NCBI GenBank assembly: GCA_004558825.1
Contig: SFDB01000004.1
Location: 1 to 64,000 of the forward strand
DNA length: 64,000 nucleotides
DNA from: Clostridiales bacterium
GTDB lineage: Bacteria > Bacillota > Clostridia > Christensenellales > CAG-138
Direction: 5' to 3'
The position numbers and the translations under genes are program-made. Below, one piece after another: positions 15,769 through 25,141 of this stretch; position 1 is the first letter of the stretch, and every line of letters begins with the position of its first letter. The notes under the pieces were generated by a model that was not told where the DNA came from, did not search any database, and saw nothing but the letters and a program-made list of their open reading frames with translations.

Positions 15769-17886
15769 TTACCCGTTTGTGCGCTGAGACGAACGATACA
15801 GCTCATAGTATGTGCCATGCACGGCAATAAGCTCTTCATGCTTACCCTGTTCCACAACCTTTCCCTCCTTTAATACATAAATGTAGTCCGAATCAGCAAC
15901 GGTCGAAAGCCTGTGAGCGATTATTATCTGCGTGCAGTTTAACCTGCGCAGCTCATCGAATACCGCCTGCTCCGTAACAGCGTCGAGAGAGCTTGTTGCC
16001 TCATCAAGCACAAGAAACTGCGATTTTGACATGAGCGCGCGCGCAAGTATAAGACGTTGTTTCTGACCACCCGATACATTTGAGCCAATATCCGAAAGAA
16101 GCGTCTCAAACTTCATCGGCATATCCATTATGTCGTCATATATCTGCATTGCCCTGCAAACGTCGCAGACCTCATCCATCGTATAATTTTTCCTGAAAAG
16201 CGTTATATTCTCAAGCACACTTTTATTGAATAGCGTCCCATCCTGCGGAACCATACCTACGAGCTTTTTAAGTGCATTCTTCTCGACCTCTGCGCCCGAT
16301 ATTCCGTCGTAAAGTATTTCTCCATCCGTCGGTGCGTACAGCTTGATAATAAGCTTCGCAATTGTGGATTTTCCCGAGCCTGAGCCGCCCACTATCGCTA
16401 TTTTTTTACCTTTTTCAAAGCGCATGTCGATGTTTTCAAGTACAAGCGGTGCATGAAGGTTGTACTTGAAGCTCACGTTTTTGAACGCAATTTCGTTAAT
16501 TTCGCTAAGCTCTCTGTCCCCGTTTTTTTCTTCGGGCTGAATTATTATGTCTTTTATCCTGTCAAGATAGTTTTTCGTTACATCAAGTCGGTTCGCTGAA
16601 TTAAATATATCAACAGCATATGTCACAACGATGGCGGAAATCGAGTAAAGCGATATTGCGCTGCCCATAGCAAGCGTACCTCTCGAGGCAGAGTAAAGTC
16701 CAATAAACAGCACAATTATAGGCAGCACCACCAGTAGCGCCGATGAAATCGTAGAATATACCGCTTGCGCTATCCCCCGTTTTTTCGTTTTTACAATCAT
16801 CTGCGTAAAATCCCTATCCCAGTTGTTGTAAAACTCATCTTCAAGACCGCCTATCTTTATGCTGCCTATCGCCGAAATAAACTCCGTCTCCATTACGCTC
16901 ATCTTGGCCTTGCTGTTTATTTCCGTCTGACTAAGCCTTACAACTCTTTTGTTTGCAAGATACAGCGTCGCAGACAGCAGGATAAGCAGCGCGGCAAGCG
17001 CTATGAATATTGTCAACGATTTGAGTGCAATATATACGGAAAGCACTATGAAAGCGCCTATCGACACGACAACCGTTATCAGTTTTTCGGCATAAAAATC
17101 GTTTATCGTGCTTATACATTCAAGGCTGAACGTTATTCCTCCCGTCGCCCGATTTTCAAAATAGCTGTACTCGGCATTTGTAAGGCGCTTAAATACGCTT
17201 TTATAAAAATCTTTGTACACACCGGTTTTCAGTATTACGCCGAGCAGCGCGTTCATCAAGAACGCAAATGTATATCCAAATACGGCAAGAAATCCAATGC
17301 ATATCAGCCGCACCGTATCCGAACCCGTCGCCGCCATTATTTTTTCCACAAGTATCGGTATCACAAGGGACGCGATATACGACAGTATGCTGAACAAAAT
17401 CACGCCTGCAACCGCGCCCTTATTTGAGAGCACCATCGGCACATATTTAAGCCATATTGATTTCTCGCGTTTTTTTCGCTTTATATCGGGCTTTGGATGC
17501 GGGCATATCACTATTCCGCCAAACTCGTCCAAAAACTCGTCCTTCGAATATATCACTCTGCCCAGCGAGGGATCGACCACATGGACATTTTTAGGCGTGA
17601 TTTTTTCCACCACAACAAAATGCGCCTTTTTCCAGTGCGCTATCAGCGGCAGCTTCAGTGTCACAAGCCCCGACCATCCACACTTGTACAAATCGTAATC
17701 GAACTGTATCCAGTCGAGTATTTTGCACAAATGCCTTGCCGAAACGCCATCCCTGCCCGGCTGCTGGAAATCTCTCAGCTCGCTGAGCGTAACATGGTGG
17801 TTGTAATATTCAGCTATCATCGCTATGCAGCAGAGTCCGCACTCCGTCTGCATGAGCTGTGGGATATACTTTATCTTCCGTATCAT
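15769..17886 (-). CDS. lanT: LanT: peptidase-containing ABC transporter for lanthipeptides
   Basis: This bifunctional exporter of about 705 residues has an N-terminal C39 peptidase: QLMQTECGLCC with catalytic Cys16 from this start, HFVVV His89 and VVDP Asp105. Six membrane segments follow (about residues 150-430), then an ABC ATPase: Walker A GGSGSGKST, signature NVSGGQKQR, Walker B FLVLDEATS, H-loop IIAHRLST. C39 domains cut double-glycine leaders while the peptide is exported, matching the GG and AG sites of the two precursors here. An upstream GTG at 17898 overlaps the lanM stop by four bases. I prefer ATG 17886 because GAGGAG precedes it. It is operonic with lanM and ends facing lanA2. 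Confidence 0.92.
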   Translation of the reverse strand: MIRKIKYIPQLMQTECGLCCIAMIAEYYNHHVTLSELRDFQQPGRDGVSARHLCKILDWIQFDYDLYKCGWSGLVTLKLPLIAHWKKAHFVVVEKITPKNVHVVDPSLGRVIYSKDEFLDEFGGIVICPHPKPDIKRKKREKSIWLKYVPMVLSNKGAVAGVILFSILSYIASLVIPILVEKIMAATGSDTVRLICIGFLAVFGYTFAFLMNALLGVILKTGVYKDFYKSVFKRLTNAEYSYFENRATGGITFSLECISTINDFYAEKLITVVVSIGAFIVLSVYIALKSLTIFIALAALLILLSATLYLANKRVVRLSQTEINSKAKMSVMETEFISAIGSIKIGGLEDEFYNNWDRDFTQMIVKTKKRGIAQAVYSTISSALLVVLPIIVLFIGLYSASRGTLAMGSAISLYSISAIVVTYAVDIFNSANRLDVTKNYLDRIKDIIIQPEEKNGDRELSEINEIAFKNVSFKYNLHAPLVLENIDMRFEKGKKIAIVGGSGSGKSTIAKLIIKLYAPTDGEILYDGISGAEVEKNALKKLVGMVPQDGTLFNKSVLENITLFRKNYTMDEVCDVCRAMQIYDDIMDMPMKFETLLSDIGSNVSGGQKQRLILARALMSKSQFLVLDEATSSLDAVTEQAVFDELRRLNCTQIIIAHRLSTVADSDYIYVLKEGKVVEQGKHEELIAVHGTYYELYRSSQRTNG

Positions 17887-17894
17887 ATCGCTCC

Positions 17895-20786
17895 TCACAT
17901 GGTTTCAAAAGCAAGCACCGACGGTATGGAGTCGTCTATATAACGTTCGAGATAATAGCCTATCCCTGTCAATCCTGTCATAAATGAAATGTCGAGCACC
18001 TTTGCGCTGCGCTCGTATTCGATGCCGCGCTCAAGCATTTTGTTGGCAAGCTCTTCCGTATTTTTCTCAACCGTATCCATGAGGACGCTATCCTTCGTTC
18101 TGCGCGCGTGCCACAGCGCAACATCCAGATTTCCCGCGAGGCCGTGACATAATATCTGCATGCTTGACGCCCCGGAAATATCCGTATTAAAATGCCTCAC
18201 ACATATGTCTATGTCGTGCTGCAAAAGCTCCCTGTCATTTTCATCGGCATAGTCCATCGCCACACCCCGCGACACAAGTATCCCTCCGGAGCCGTAGCAC
18301 CAGTGATGCATGAAATACTCGTCGCAGCGGCTGTCCTTCCAGCCGTCTTTTTCGGGATTAAACAGCGCCTGCTCCTTCTTTACAAACTCTATGCCGATAT
18401 CGTAATACTTTCTTTCTCCAAGCAGCTTCCCGAGCATTATGAACGCCGCGCTTGCTCCCGCATAGCCGTGCGCAAGGCCCGTTTGCACGGGTATCTTGTT
18501 TTCCGCGTAAAGCTTATAAAGTCTCTCGCCGCATACCTTCGCAAGCTCGTAAAGCTTCGTGAGCGTCTTATCCCTGCTCCATGCGCCAAGTGCAAATATT
18601 GCCGTACCCGAATAACCGCCTATGACGTCGAATTCCTCCCCATACTCATCCATGCGTTCCATCGCCTCGTCGCAAAGCCTGTTCATGCGCTCCAAATAAC
18701 GCTCTTCGCCGAAGGCTCTGTATGCATAATGGTTTATGTATATCCTCGATGCTATTCCGTTGTAAAGACCTATGCCCATCGCAGGCGGCGCATATTCCTT
18801 TATAAACTCACCCTCTGTATCGCCGTAGCCGTCAGCAAAGCGCATCGCAAGTTCCTTGTATCCATCACCGAACAGCCGTGCAAGTTGTATATGGAAAAGC
18901 GCCGAACCGCCTCCGTTGTAAAGCGCAGGCGTTTCAAGTCCGAGCCGCTTTCTCGTATCCATTGGCGACACGCAGTAATAAAGCGGCGTATTCTCCGTTT
19001 TAGAAGCAACCCGGTGATACTTTTCCCTAAAATCATATATCCATTTTATGATGTCGCGCGCCTTGCCCTTTACATCGTGCGCCGCAGTCACGTCCTCAGG
19101 CATCTTGAATCTCACATTAACGTCAGTATCGTAGTTTTCGCCCGATATCGCGCTGCGCACAAAATACGTCTGTCTGTACATATCCGTTTCATTAAGCGAA
19201 GCAATTCTTTCCTTTACCTGCTCCTCTATGGTTTTGCCGTAAAAGCCTTCTATTTCTTCGCCGTACACAGAATAAATTGCATATGACTTGAAACGCGCCT
19301 CAAAGCATGGAATATCGTCGTTCATAAGCTGCTCTATCTCAAGCCTTACAAGCTTCTCGTGTTCGTCCGATATAAAGTCGCTCTTTCCTTTCAGGTGCGC
19401 AAATACAAAACGCCTCTCTTCGCGTTCGTTTATATAATAAGGATGGTACGACGCCAAGAGGTAGCGCGCGTAAAGATCCGTGTTTCGCAAAACCTGACGG
19501 TATACGCCCCTGTCGAACGGCGTTCTGTCTATAAAATCCGTAAATCCTTTCTTATCGTTCATAACGGTTCTGTAGGCGTCGTCAAAACCTTTTGCGACAA
19601 ACTCGATAAAATCACCCGCATGGAGCGGCGTTCCGTCCAGCACAGCAAGGTTGTGCTTTTCAGCAGAAAAATCAACGTTTACAGTTTTTTCGTCAAACGA
19701 TATCTCGTCCGTTCCCTTGTTAATTATCGTCTGCACGGCCATTGACTGCCCGCCTTTGCGCGCCCCGCCGAGTATGCCGCTCACGTCGATGTTGTCGAGC
19801 TTCATGTTTGTTATCATATCAAATGGCAGCAGCAGCGACGAAAACACCGAACGCGCTATCGCAAGGCTCCATCCGTCAAGCTTTTCAGCCGTTGCTCCCT
19901 TAAAAGCATAAGTGTTTGAGAAAACTGTTTCAGTATCTACGACTATCGGATATTCGCCCTGCGCGATTATATTCTCGACATGAAGATCGGTGCAGCCTGT
20001 AAGATACGATATAAACAGCAGGCAGCCGAGCCTATACATATAGCGATTCGCAGCGTCCCTGTCCCCGCACTCGGCAAATCCGACAAATGTCTGCCAGCCG
20101 TAATCGCCTCTGTCGAGGGCCTTCGCGTGCTTTAGCTTAACGCTCAGCGCACCTTTATCGTTAAACCAGTTTTGTATCTTTTCATAAAGAATATCGTTGT
20201 ACACGGAATGGGGCTTGTATACGATATGTTCGCCATCGTTTATATCAAGAACGTATACGCTGCGTCCGTTGTTATGCGTATCGCCTGAGCCTATCGAGAA
20301 TTTATTAAGCTTGCGTATTTCAATGCCAAGTTCATCCTTTATGGCATCGCGGTCTCTGCTCAGTCTATCCAAAAACTCCGCTACGGCCGCGGCGGTTTTG
20401 TCCGCTCTGTTGTCCGTAAGCCGCTTTGCTTCCGAACCCTCGGCAAATACTTCATTGTACTTTTCAATCAAATATTTATTTACAAAGAAGCGATACCTTT
20501 CCTCCGGTGTGCCCCCCTCAAGACATTCCTTGTTCTCATACAGCATTCCTATAAAGCGCCTTACGTTTATCTGCGCTATTGACTCGACTGCCGATTCGCC
20601 GACTTCGCGCAATATCGCTTCGCCGTCACATTCTACGTCCGCGTTTTTTTCCGAAAAAACGTTGAGCGCACAAACTACGCCATTCAAAAGCTTCTTAATT
20701 ACGGGCTCGTAAGTTTCCTCGAATACCCCCATATTCCTATGCGTGACTTTGTGCGCCATTCCGTCTGCCGCCGATAAGCTCAACAA
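17895..20786 (-). CDS. lanM: LanM: class II lanthipeptide synthetase
   Basis: This bifunctional enzyme of about 963 residues dehydrates Ser/Thr of the precursor by phosphorylation and elimination, then adds Cys thiols to form (methyl)lanthionine rings. The dehydratase (DUF4135) spans roughly residues 90-600, with lipid-kinase-like motifs IVYKPHS (Lys191), DLHVENI and VVDTETVF. The LanC-like cyclase covers about residues 620-963, with GLAHGYAG and zinc ligands Cys830 (HHWCYGSGG), Cys880 and His881 (QILCHGLAGN). The start is uncertain. TTG at 20786 is preferred because GGGGGTG lies seven bases before it; the open frame reaches 20840 and another ATG is at 20759. It overlaps lanT and lies 128 bases after lanA1. 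Confidence 0.93.
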   Translation of the reverse strand: MLSLSAADGMAHKVTHRNMGVFEETYEPVIKKLLNGVVCALNVFSEKNADVECDGEAILREVGESAVESIAQINVRRFIGMLYENKECLEGGTPEERYRFFVNKYLIEKYNEVFAEGSEAKRLTDNRADKTAAAVAEFLDRLSRDRDAIKDELGIEIRKLNKFSIGSGDTHNNGRSVYVLDINDGEHIVYKPHSVYNDILYEKIQNWFNDKGALSVKLKHAKALDRGDYGWQTFVGFAECGDRDAANRYMYRLGCLLFISYLTGCTDLHVENIIAQGEYPIVVDTETVFSNTYAFKGATAEKLDGWSLAIARSVFSSLLLPFDMITNMKLDNIDVSGILGGARKGGQSMAVQTIINKGTDEISFDEKTVNVDFSAEKHNLAVLDGTPLHAGDFIEFVAKGFDDAYRTVMNDKKGFTDFIDRTPFDRGVYRQVLRNTDLYARYLLASYHPYYINEREERRFVFAHLKGKSDFISDEHEKLVRLEIEQLMNDDIPCFEARFKSYAIYSVYGEEIEGFYGKTIEEQVKERIASLNETDMYRQTYFVRSAISGENYDTDVNVRFKMPEDVTAAHDVKGKARDIIKWIYDFREKYHRVASKTENTPLYYCVSPMDTRKRLGLETPALYNGGGSALFHIQLARLFGDGYKELAMRFADGYGDTEGEFIKEYAPPAMGIGLYNGIASRIYINHYAYRAFGEERYLERMNRLCDEAMERMDEYGEEFDVIGGYSGTAIFALGAWSRDKTLTKLYELAKVCGERLYKLYAENKIPVQTGLAHGYAGASAAFIMLGKLLGERKYYDIGIEFVKKEQALFNPEKDGWKDSRCDEYFMHHWCYGSGGILVSRGVAMDYADENDRELLQHDIDICVRHFNTDISGASSMQILCHGLAGNLDVALWHARRTKDSVLMDTVEKNTEELANKMLERGIEYERSAKVLDISFMTGLTGIGYYLERYIDDSIPSVLAFETM

Positions 20787-20863
20787 ATTAATACACCCCC
20801 ATATAATAAACTGAGCCATTCTGATTACGGAAAGGCTCAAATAATTGTCTCACTGTGCCGCCG

Positions 20864-20901
20864 GCAGGGTGTTTCGCAGCCATAAAGCGAAACACCGCTG
20901 C
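20864..20901 (-). terminator. Attenuator-like hairpin between lanA1 and lanM
   Basis: GGTGTTTCGC and GCGAAACACC form a perfect 10-pair stem around 8 bases, extended by GCAG/CTGC flanks. It begins 13 bases after the lanA1 stop. There is no strong T run, so partial read-through into lanM is likely. Such an element would keep precursor mRNA in excess over synthetase mRNA. Confidence 0.65.
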
Positions 20902-20913
20902 CGCAGTCATCGG

Positions 20914-21048
20914 TTATTTGGTTATTCTGGTTTTGATATAGCAGGAAATAGAATTCCTGCAGTTTCCGCCGTTGACGTTTGTCATTGTCTCAGACTCGCT
21001 TGCAAGCTTTTCGAGATCAATGATGCCTGTCTTTTCTTCAAACTTCAT
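20914..21048 (-). CDS. lanA1: Class II lanthipeptide precursor, first peptide
   Basis: A 44-residue ORF with a GGAGGG ribosome site and a near-consensus promoter, directly upstream of lanM on the same strand. The leader is 28 residues, starts MKFEEKTG, contains IDLEKL and a second acidic stretch, and ends NVNGG, a classical double-glycine cut site for C39 peptidases. The predicted core is NCRNSISCYIKTRITK: Cys2 and Cys8 with Ser5, Ser7, Thr12 and Thr15 as possible dehydration sites. Ring pattern cannot be fixed from sequence; Ser5-Cys8 is one candidate. The core is basic (Arg3, Lys11, Arg13, Lys16). I know of no characterised lantibiotic with this core. At 44 aa it falls below common gene-calling cutoffs. 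Confidence 0.9.
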   Translation of the reverse strand: MKFEEKTGIIDLEKLASESETMTNVNGGNCRNSISCYIKTRITK

Positions 21049-21101
21049 CTCTTTTCCCTCCATTTTTCGTCCAAAGCGTCTCTCGACTCTTCAGCAAAGA
21101 T

Positions 21102-21129
21102 ATTATACCATATCTTAACCTCATGCCAA
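21102..21129 (-). promoter_or_regulatory. Promoter of lanA1 (lanA1-lanM-lanT)
   Basis: Minus-strand TTGGCA, a 16-base spacer and TATAAT (TGG before it gives an extended -10), 54 bases before the lanA1 start. It is the only good promoter seen for the biosynthetic operon. Confidence 0.7.
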
Positions 21130-21297
21130 GCATTTTCCAAAAATCGCTCCGATCGAAAATTGTCATACTGCTCTATCAAATTCGCAAATTGTCATTAACC
21201 CGTTTTCCGCTTCTGACCGATGCTTAAAACCTTCACGTTTTGTTTTTCCGGGTCTGTTTATGTTATACTGTTGAAAGCTTCAAAAAGAGGTGCCGCA

Positions 21298-22002
21298 ATG
21301 ATATATGTAATGTCCGATATTCACGGAAATCTCAAACGATTTCACTCCGTCATGCGTCAAATCCGTTTGACTTCGAGTGATACGCTTTATGTGCTCGGCG
21401 ACGTCATAGATCGCTACCCCGATGGCATACGGATACTTAAAAGGATCCGAAGCATGGAAAACGTGAAGCTGCTGCTCGGCAATCACGAATATATGATGCT
21501 TTGTCTGCTTGACGAAACATATGACACATCGGGCGAAACATATGAACAGCGCCGCTTTCGCTGGTACAAAAACGGCGGAAAGGTAACGCACGATCACTTA
21601 AAGCATATGCGCAAATCGATGCGTCAAGAGCTATTTGATTACCTGAAACTGCTTCCGCTTCAATATGACATCGATATTGACGGCAGGCGCTATGTGCTCG
21701 TTCACGCCGCGCCGGCAGAACTTTTTTCCCACGCCGGCACAAGCTGCGCCGATGTTAGGCGGTTTGCCGTCTGGGATAGGAAATCAATATTCGATACGCT
21801 TCCCGACAGCTATACGCTCGTGTTCGGCCATACCCCGACGAACCGTTTCCAACCCGGCAATCCGCTAAAAATATGGCACGGTGATCGTCGCATAGGCATA
21901 GACTGCGGCTGCGGCTTTCCTGACCCGGGTTCCGACGCGTCGGAACAGGGGCGGCTTGCCTGTCTGCGGCTCGATGATATGCGTGAGTTTTATTCGGAAT
22001 AA
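21298..22002 (+). CDS. Metallophosphoesterase (PPP-type serine/threonine phosphatase-like)
   Basis: This 234-residue protein carries the binuclear-metal signatures in order: SDIHGN (residues 5-10), GDVIDRYPDG (about 34-43), GNHEYM (about 60-65), a VLVHA segment and FGHTPT near residue 180. The size and the missing C-terminal extensions resemble bacterial PrpA/ApaH-like phosphatases that act on phosphoproteins or dinucleoside polyphosphates; which of these is not clear. The ATG at 21298 follows AGAGGTG; the longer open frame from 21220 is not needed. It is divergent from lanA1 (249 bases between starts), so it is probably chromosomal background at the edge of the lanthipeptide locus. Confidence 0.85.
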   Translation: MIYVMSDIHGNLKRFHSVMRQIRLTSSDTLYVLGDVIDRYPDGIRILKRIRSMENVKLLLGNHEYMMLCLLDETYDTSGETYEQRRFRWYKNGGKVTHDHLKHMRKSMRQELFDYLKLLPLQYDIDIDGRRYVLVHAAPAELFSHAGTSCADVRRFAVWDRKSIFDTLPDSYTLVFGHTPTNRFQPGNPLKIWHGDRRIGIDCGCGFPDPGSDASEQGRLACLRLDDMREFYSE

Positions 22003-22151
22003 GCACGCATAGCGTTATCACTACGGCATTTGCATGCCGAGGTATATTTAAGGTTTAAGCCCTCAGTTTTATTGTACAATAGGCCTTTTTATAAACATAA
22101 CGTGCGATGTGCAGCGCTGCAAAACTAAAAAGTCCACTTAAAACAATATAC

Positions 22152-22179
22152 TTGCAATCCGCGCAAGGCAATGTATAAT
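22152..22179 (+). promoter_or_regulatory. Promoter of pyrG
   Basis: TTGCAA, a 16-base spacer and TATAAT, 40 bases before the pyrG start. Confidence 0.65.
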
Positions 22180-22218
22180 ATATATTTATTATAGAGCTAC
22201 TAAGAGAGGATTCGTAAC

Positions 22219-23835
22219 ATGACAAAATACATATTCGTAACGGGCGGCGTAGTTTCGGGCCTCGGCAAGGGCATAACGGCAGCATCCCTCGGACGTCTGC
22301 TCAAGGCGCGCGGCTTTAAGGTGGCGGCTCAAAAACTCGATCCTTACATCAATGTCGATCCCGGCACAATGAGTCCATATCAACACGGCGAGGTCTACGT
22401 TACTGAGGACGGCGCGGAAACCGATCTTGACCTGGGGCATTACGAGCGTTTTATCGACGAAGATCTGAACAAGTTTTCAAACCTCACCACGGGTAAGGTT
22501 TACTGGAACGTGCTCAACAAGGAGCGCAGGGGCGAATACCTCGGCTCCACCGTCCAAGTAATACCTCACATTACAAACGAGATAAAAGACTTCATTTACA
22601 GCGTCGGCAGGCAGACGGACGCTGACGTTGTAATAACAGAAATCGGCGGCACTATCGGCGATATCGAATCGCAGCCGTTTATAGAGGCCGTGCGGCAGGT
22701 GTCGCTTGAAGTTGGCCGCGAAAACAGTCTTTTCATACATGTAACGCTCGTACCCTTCCTGCACGGATCCGATGAACACAAATCGAAGCCGACGCAGCAT
22801 TCGGTAAAAGAGCTCTTGGGCATGGGCATAAACCCCAACATAATCGTCCTGCGCTGCGATAGGCCGCTCGAGGAATCTATATTCAAGAAAATCGCTCTCT
22901 TTTGCAACGTAAAGCCCGACTGCGTTATTGAAAACATAACGCTCCCCTGCCTTTACGAAGCACCGCTCATGCTTGAAAAATCAAGTTTTTCCGCGATCGT
23001 GTGCCGCGAGCTCGGGCTTGAATCGCCCGCGCCCGACCTGCGCGAATGGCACGAGATGGTCGAGCGAATAAAGGCGCGCGAACACAGCGTCGAAATAGGT
23101 CTTGTCGGAAAATATGTGCAGCTGCATGATGCATATCTCTCCGTCGCTGAAGCCTTGCGCCATGCAGGTTATGCGCTCAATACGCATATACGCATTCATT
23201 GGATCGATTCGGAAACGCTCACGGAAGCCAACCTTCCCAAAATTCTCGGCGGTCTCGACGGCATAATCGTACCCGGAGGGTTCGGCGGAAGAGGTATTGA
23301 CGGCATGATACTCGCGGCAAAGTTTGCTCGAGAAAGCCTCATACCGTATTTTGGAATTTGTCTTGGTATGCAGATTGCCGTTATCGAATACGCTCGCAAC
23401 GTAGCCGGCATTGCCGACGCGGACTCAGGCGAATTTAATGAAATATGCGAGCACAAGGTTATAGACTTCATGCCGGGGCAAAGCGCATACATCGACAAGG
23501 GCGGCACGCTAAGGCTCGGCGCGTACCCCTGCGTTATAGAGCCTGCAACAACCATGGAGCGCTGTTATGAAACGCGCATGATATCCGAACGCCACCGCCA
23601 CCGCTACGAATTTAACAACGACTATCGTGATGCGCTTACGGGCGCGGGACTTACGCTTTCCGGCCTTTCGCCCGACGGCCGGCTCGTTGAAACGGTCGAG
23701 CTTTCCGATCGTCCTTTCTATGTGGGCGTTCAGTATCATCCCGAGTTCAAATCGCGTCCCAATAGAGCACATCCTCTTTTCAAAGGATTCATCGCTGCTG
23801 CGTTAGAGCATCATTATCCGGAAAAACGCGATTGA
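22219..23835 (+). CDS. pyrG: CTP synthase
   Basis: This 538-residue enzyme, normal family length, makes CTP from UTP using ATP and glutamine-derived ammonia. The synthetase half starts TKYIFVTGGVVSGLGKGITA with the P-loop, then KLDPYINVDPGTMSP and EIGGTIGDIES. The C-terminal class I glutamine amidotransferase has the nucleophile motif FGICLGMQ and the His/Glu pair in VQYHPEF. The ATG follows AGAGAGGA and a clear promoter. The 5' region from the promoter is short and I see no obvious CTP-sensing attenuator. The gene is monocistronic and ends against gpr with a shared terminator. Confidence 0.97.
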   Translation: MTKYIFVTGGVVSGLGKGITAASLGRLLKARGFKVAAQKLDPYINVDPGTMSPYQHGEVYVTEDGAETDLDLGHYERFIDEDLNKFSNLTTGKVYWNVLNKERRGEYLGSTVQVIPHITNEIKDFIYSVGRQTDADVVITEIGGTIGDIESQPFIEAVRQVSLEVGRENSLFIHVTLVPFLHGSDEHKSKPTQHSVKELLGMGINPNIIVLRCDRPLEESIFKKIALFCNVKPDCVIENITLPCLYEAPLMLEKSSFSAIVCRELGLESPAPDLREWHEMVERIKAREHSVEIGLVGKYVQLHDAYLSVAEALRHAGYALNTHIRIHWIDSETLTEANLPKILGGLDGIIVPGGFGGRGIDGMILAAKFARESLIPYFGICLGMQIAVIEYARNVAGIADADSGEFNEICEHKVIDFMPGQSAYIDKGGTLRLGAYPCVIEPATTMERCYETRMISERHRHRYEFNNDYRDALTGAGLTLSGLSPDGRLVETVELSDRPFYVGVQYHPEFKSRPNRAHPLFKGFIAAALEHHYPEKRD

Positions 23836-23903
23836 CAAAACATACCGCAAACAGGCTTCTGTGCGCGCAATACTTACGAACGTAACGCGTCTGCCGCCGT
23901 TAT

Positions 23904-23947
23904 AAATGCCAATGCGTCGCACACTCATCTGCAGCGCGTTGGCATTT
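23904..23947. terminator. Shared terminator of pyrG and gpr
   Basis: AAATGCCAATGCG and CGCGTTGGCATTT form a 13-base stem with one G-T pair around 18 bases. It lies between two convergent genes and is usable in both directions. Confidence 0.75.
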
Positions 23948-24005
23948 TAGCGGTCAAAAGCTTCTGAAAGCTCATTTTTTATTTTACGTTTATGCCCATT
24001 TTGCG

Positions 24006-24929
24006 TCAGGCAATAAGCGCCTTTACCTCGTCGTAATTCATGTCGTGTATCGCAAGGTTTATGCCGTCGGCAATTATGCGCGACATGTCTCCCACCATAC
24101 TGTCGATATCCTTCGGCGTCATTATCATCGGACCCATATGCTCTGATATCACCTTTTCAGCGAGCGCTTTAAGGCGCTCCTCATCGTTATGCAGGCCGGT
24201 CTCGTCGGCCATAAGCTCTATCGTATCCTGCGCTACGGTGCTCGCGTATACAACGAGCGGGACGCCTATAGCCATTACGGGCACGCCCAGAGATTCGAGC
24301 GTCAGTCCCGCACGGGTGTTTCCTACGCCGGAGCCCGGGCTTATCCCCGTATCCGTAAGCTGTATCATTGTGCTTATCCTGCTTGCGCGCCTGGCCGCAA
24401 GCGAATCTATCGCAATTATTAAATCTGGCTTTACATGCTCGACTATCCCGCGAACGATCTCGCTCGTTTCAACCCCAGTCACGCCAAGAACCCCCGGCGC
24501 AACGGAACATACCGAGCGAAGCGGGTGATCCATTGCATCGGGCATATACTCCGTTATGTGACGCGTTACATAGACCTGCTCGGCAACACGCGGACCAAGC
24601 GAATCCGGCGTAATCATTCGATTTCCAAGCCCCGTTATCATTATTGAGGCATTCTCTCCAAGCTTGGGAATCATCAGCTTTATCTCCTTGCAAAGGCACT
24701 TGCTCATCGCCTCAAATAGGTCAAGCGGTCTGTTCACAAGCTCGGGCGCATCGAGCGTTATGTAGCTTCCCTTTTGCTTATCAAGCTTTTTAGCTGCTTC
24801 ATCAGCCGTTATTTTTATGCGTGTTATTGAAATCTCCCCATCCCTTTCGTTTATTTCTTCAACGCCGTCAATACGCGGGTTCATCTCGCGCGACTCAAGC
24901 GCAAGATCCGTATAAATGCTTCTACCCAT
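24006..24929 (-). CDS. gpr: Germination protease GPR
   Basis: This protein of about 307 residues matches GPR (peptidase A25), the endopeptidase that degrades small acid-soluble spore proteins on germination. Visible are the N-terminal TDLALESRE, which is the usual autoprocessing site, plus SIMITGLGNRMITPDSLGP, the VAPGVLGVTGVETSEIV segment and DLIIAIDSLAARRASR. It is shorter than the Bacillus enzyme (about 370) but in the clostridial range. I chose ATG 24929, which has GGAGG ten bases upstream and gives the short propeptide; an in-frame GTG at 24971 lies above that site. Its presence is a strong marker of endospore formation. It is normally made late in the forespore under sigma-G; no promoter could be assigned confidently. 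Confidence 0.95.
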   Translation of the reverse strand: MGRSIYTDLALESREMNPRIDGVEEINERDGEISITRIKITADEAAKKLDKQKGSYITLDAPELVNRPLDLFEAMSKCLCKEIKLMIPKLGENASIMITGLGNRMITPDSLGPRVAEQVYVTRHITEYMPDAMDHPLRSVCSVAPGVLGVTGVETSEIVRGIVEHVKPDLIIAIDSLAARRASRISTMIQLTDTGISPGSGVGNTRAGLTLESLGVPVMAIGVPLVVYASTVAQDTIELMADETGLHNDEERLKALAEKVISEHMGPMIMTPKDIDSMVGDMSRIIADGINLAIHDMNYDEVKALIA

Positions 24930-25141
24930 GCCGATGCTTCCTCCGTTTTTTGCTGATAGTTTATCCTTCACAGGCCGTTTTTATCATGCACTCGGGCGTT
25001 TCGCGGCAATATATCATCTAATTTACTAAAATTGCAAGAAATTTGCTTGCATCAAGCGTAAGTGCGTGTTATAATGTCGCATGTTCGGGTATGTGCCTTT
25101 TCAGCGCATACATAAGAAAATTTTTACGGGGGGTGAACTAC

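Noticed and set aside
15560..15787. 75-residue plus-strand frame overlapping the lanA2 end and the lanT end
   Set aside because: No ribosome site, and it runs through a hairpin; considered as a third precursor but has no leader similarity or GG site.
22180..22218. CTP-sensing initial-transcribed G-run attenuator of pyrG as in Bacillus
   Set aside because: The region between promoter and start is under 40 bases with no GGGC start or terminator hairpin.
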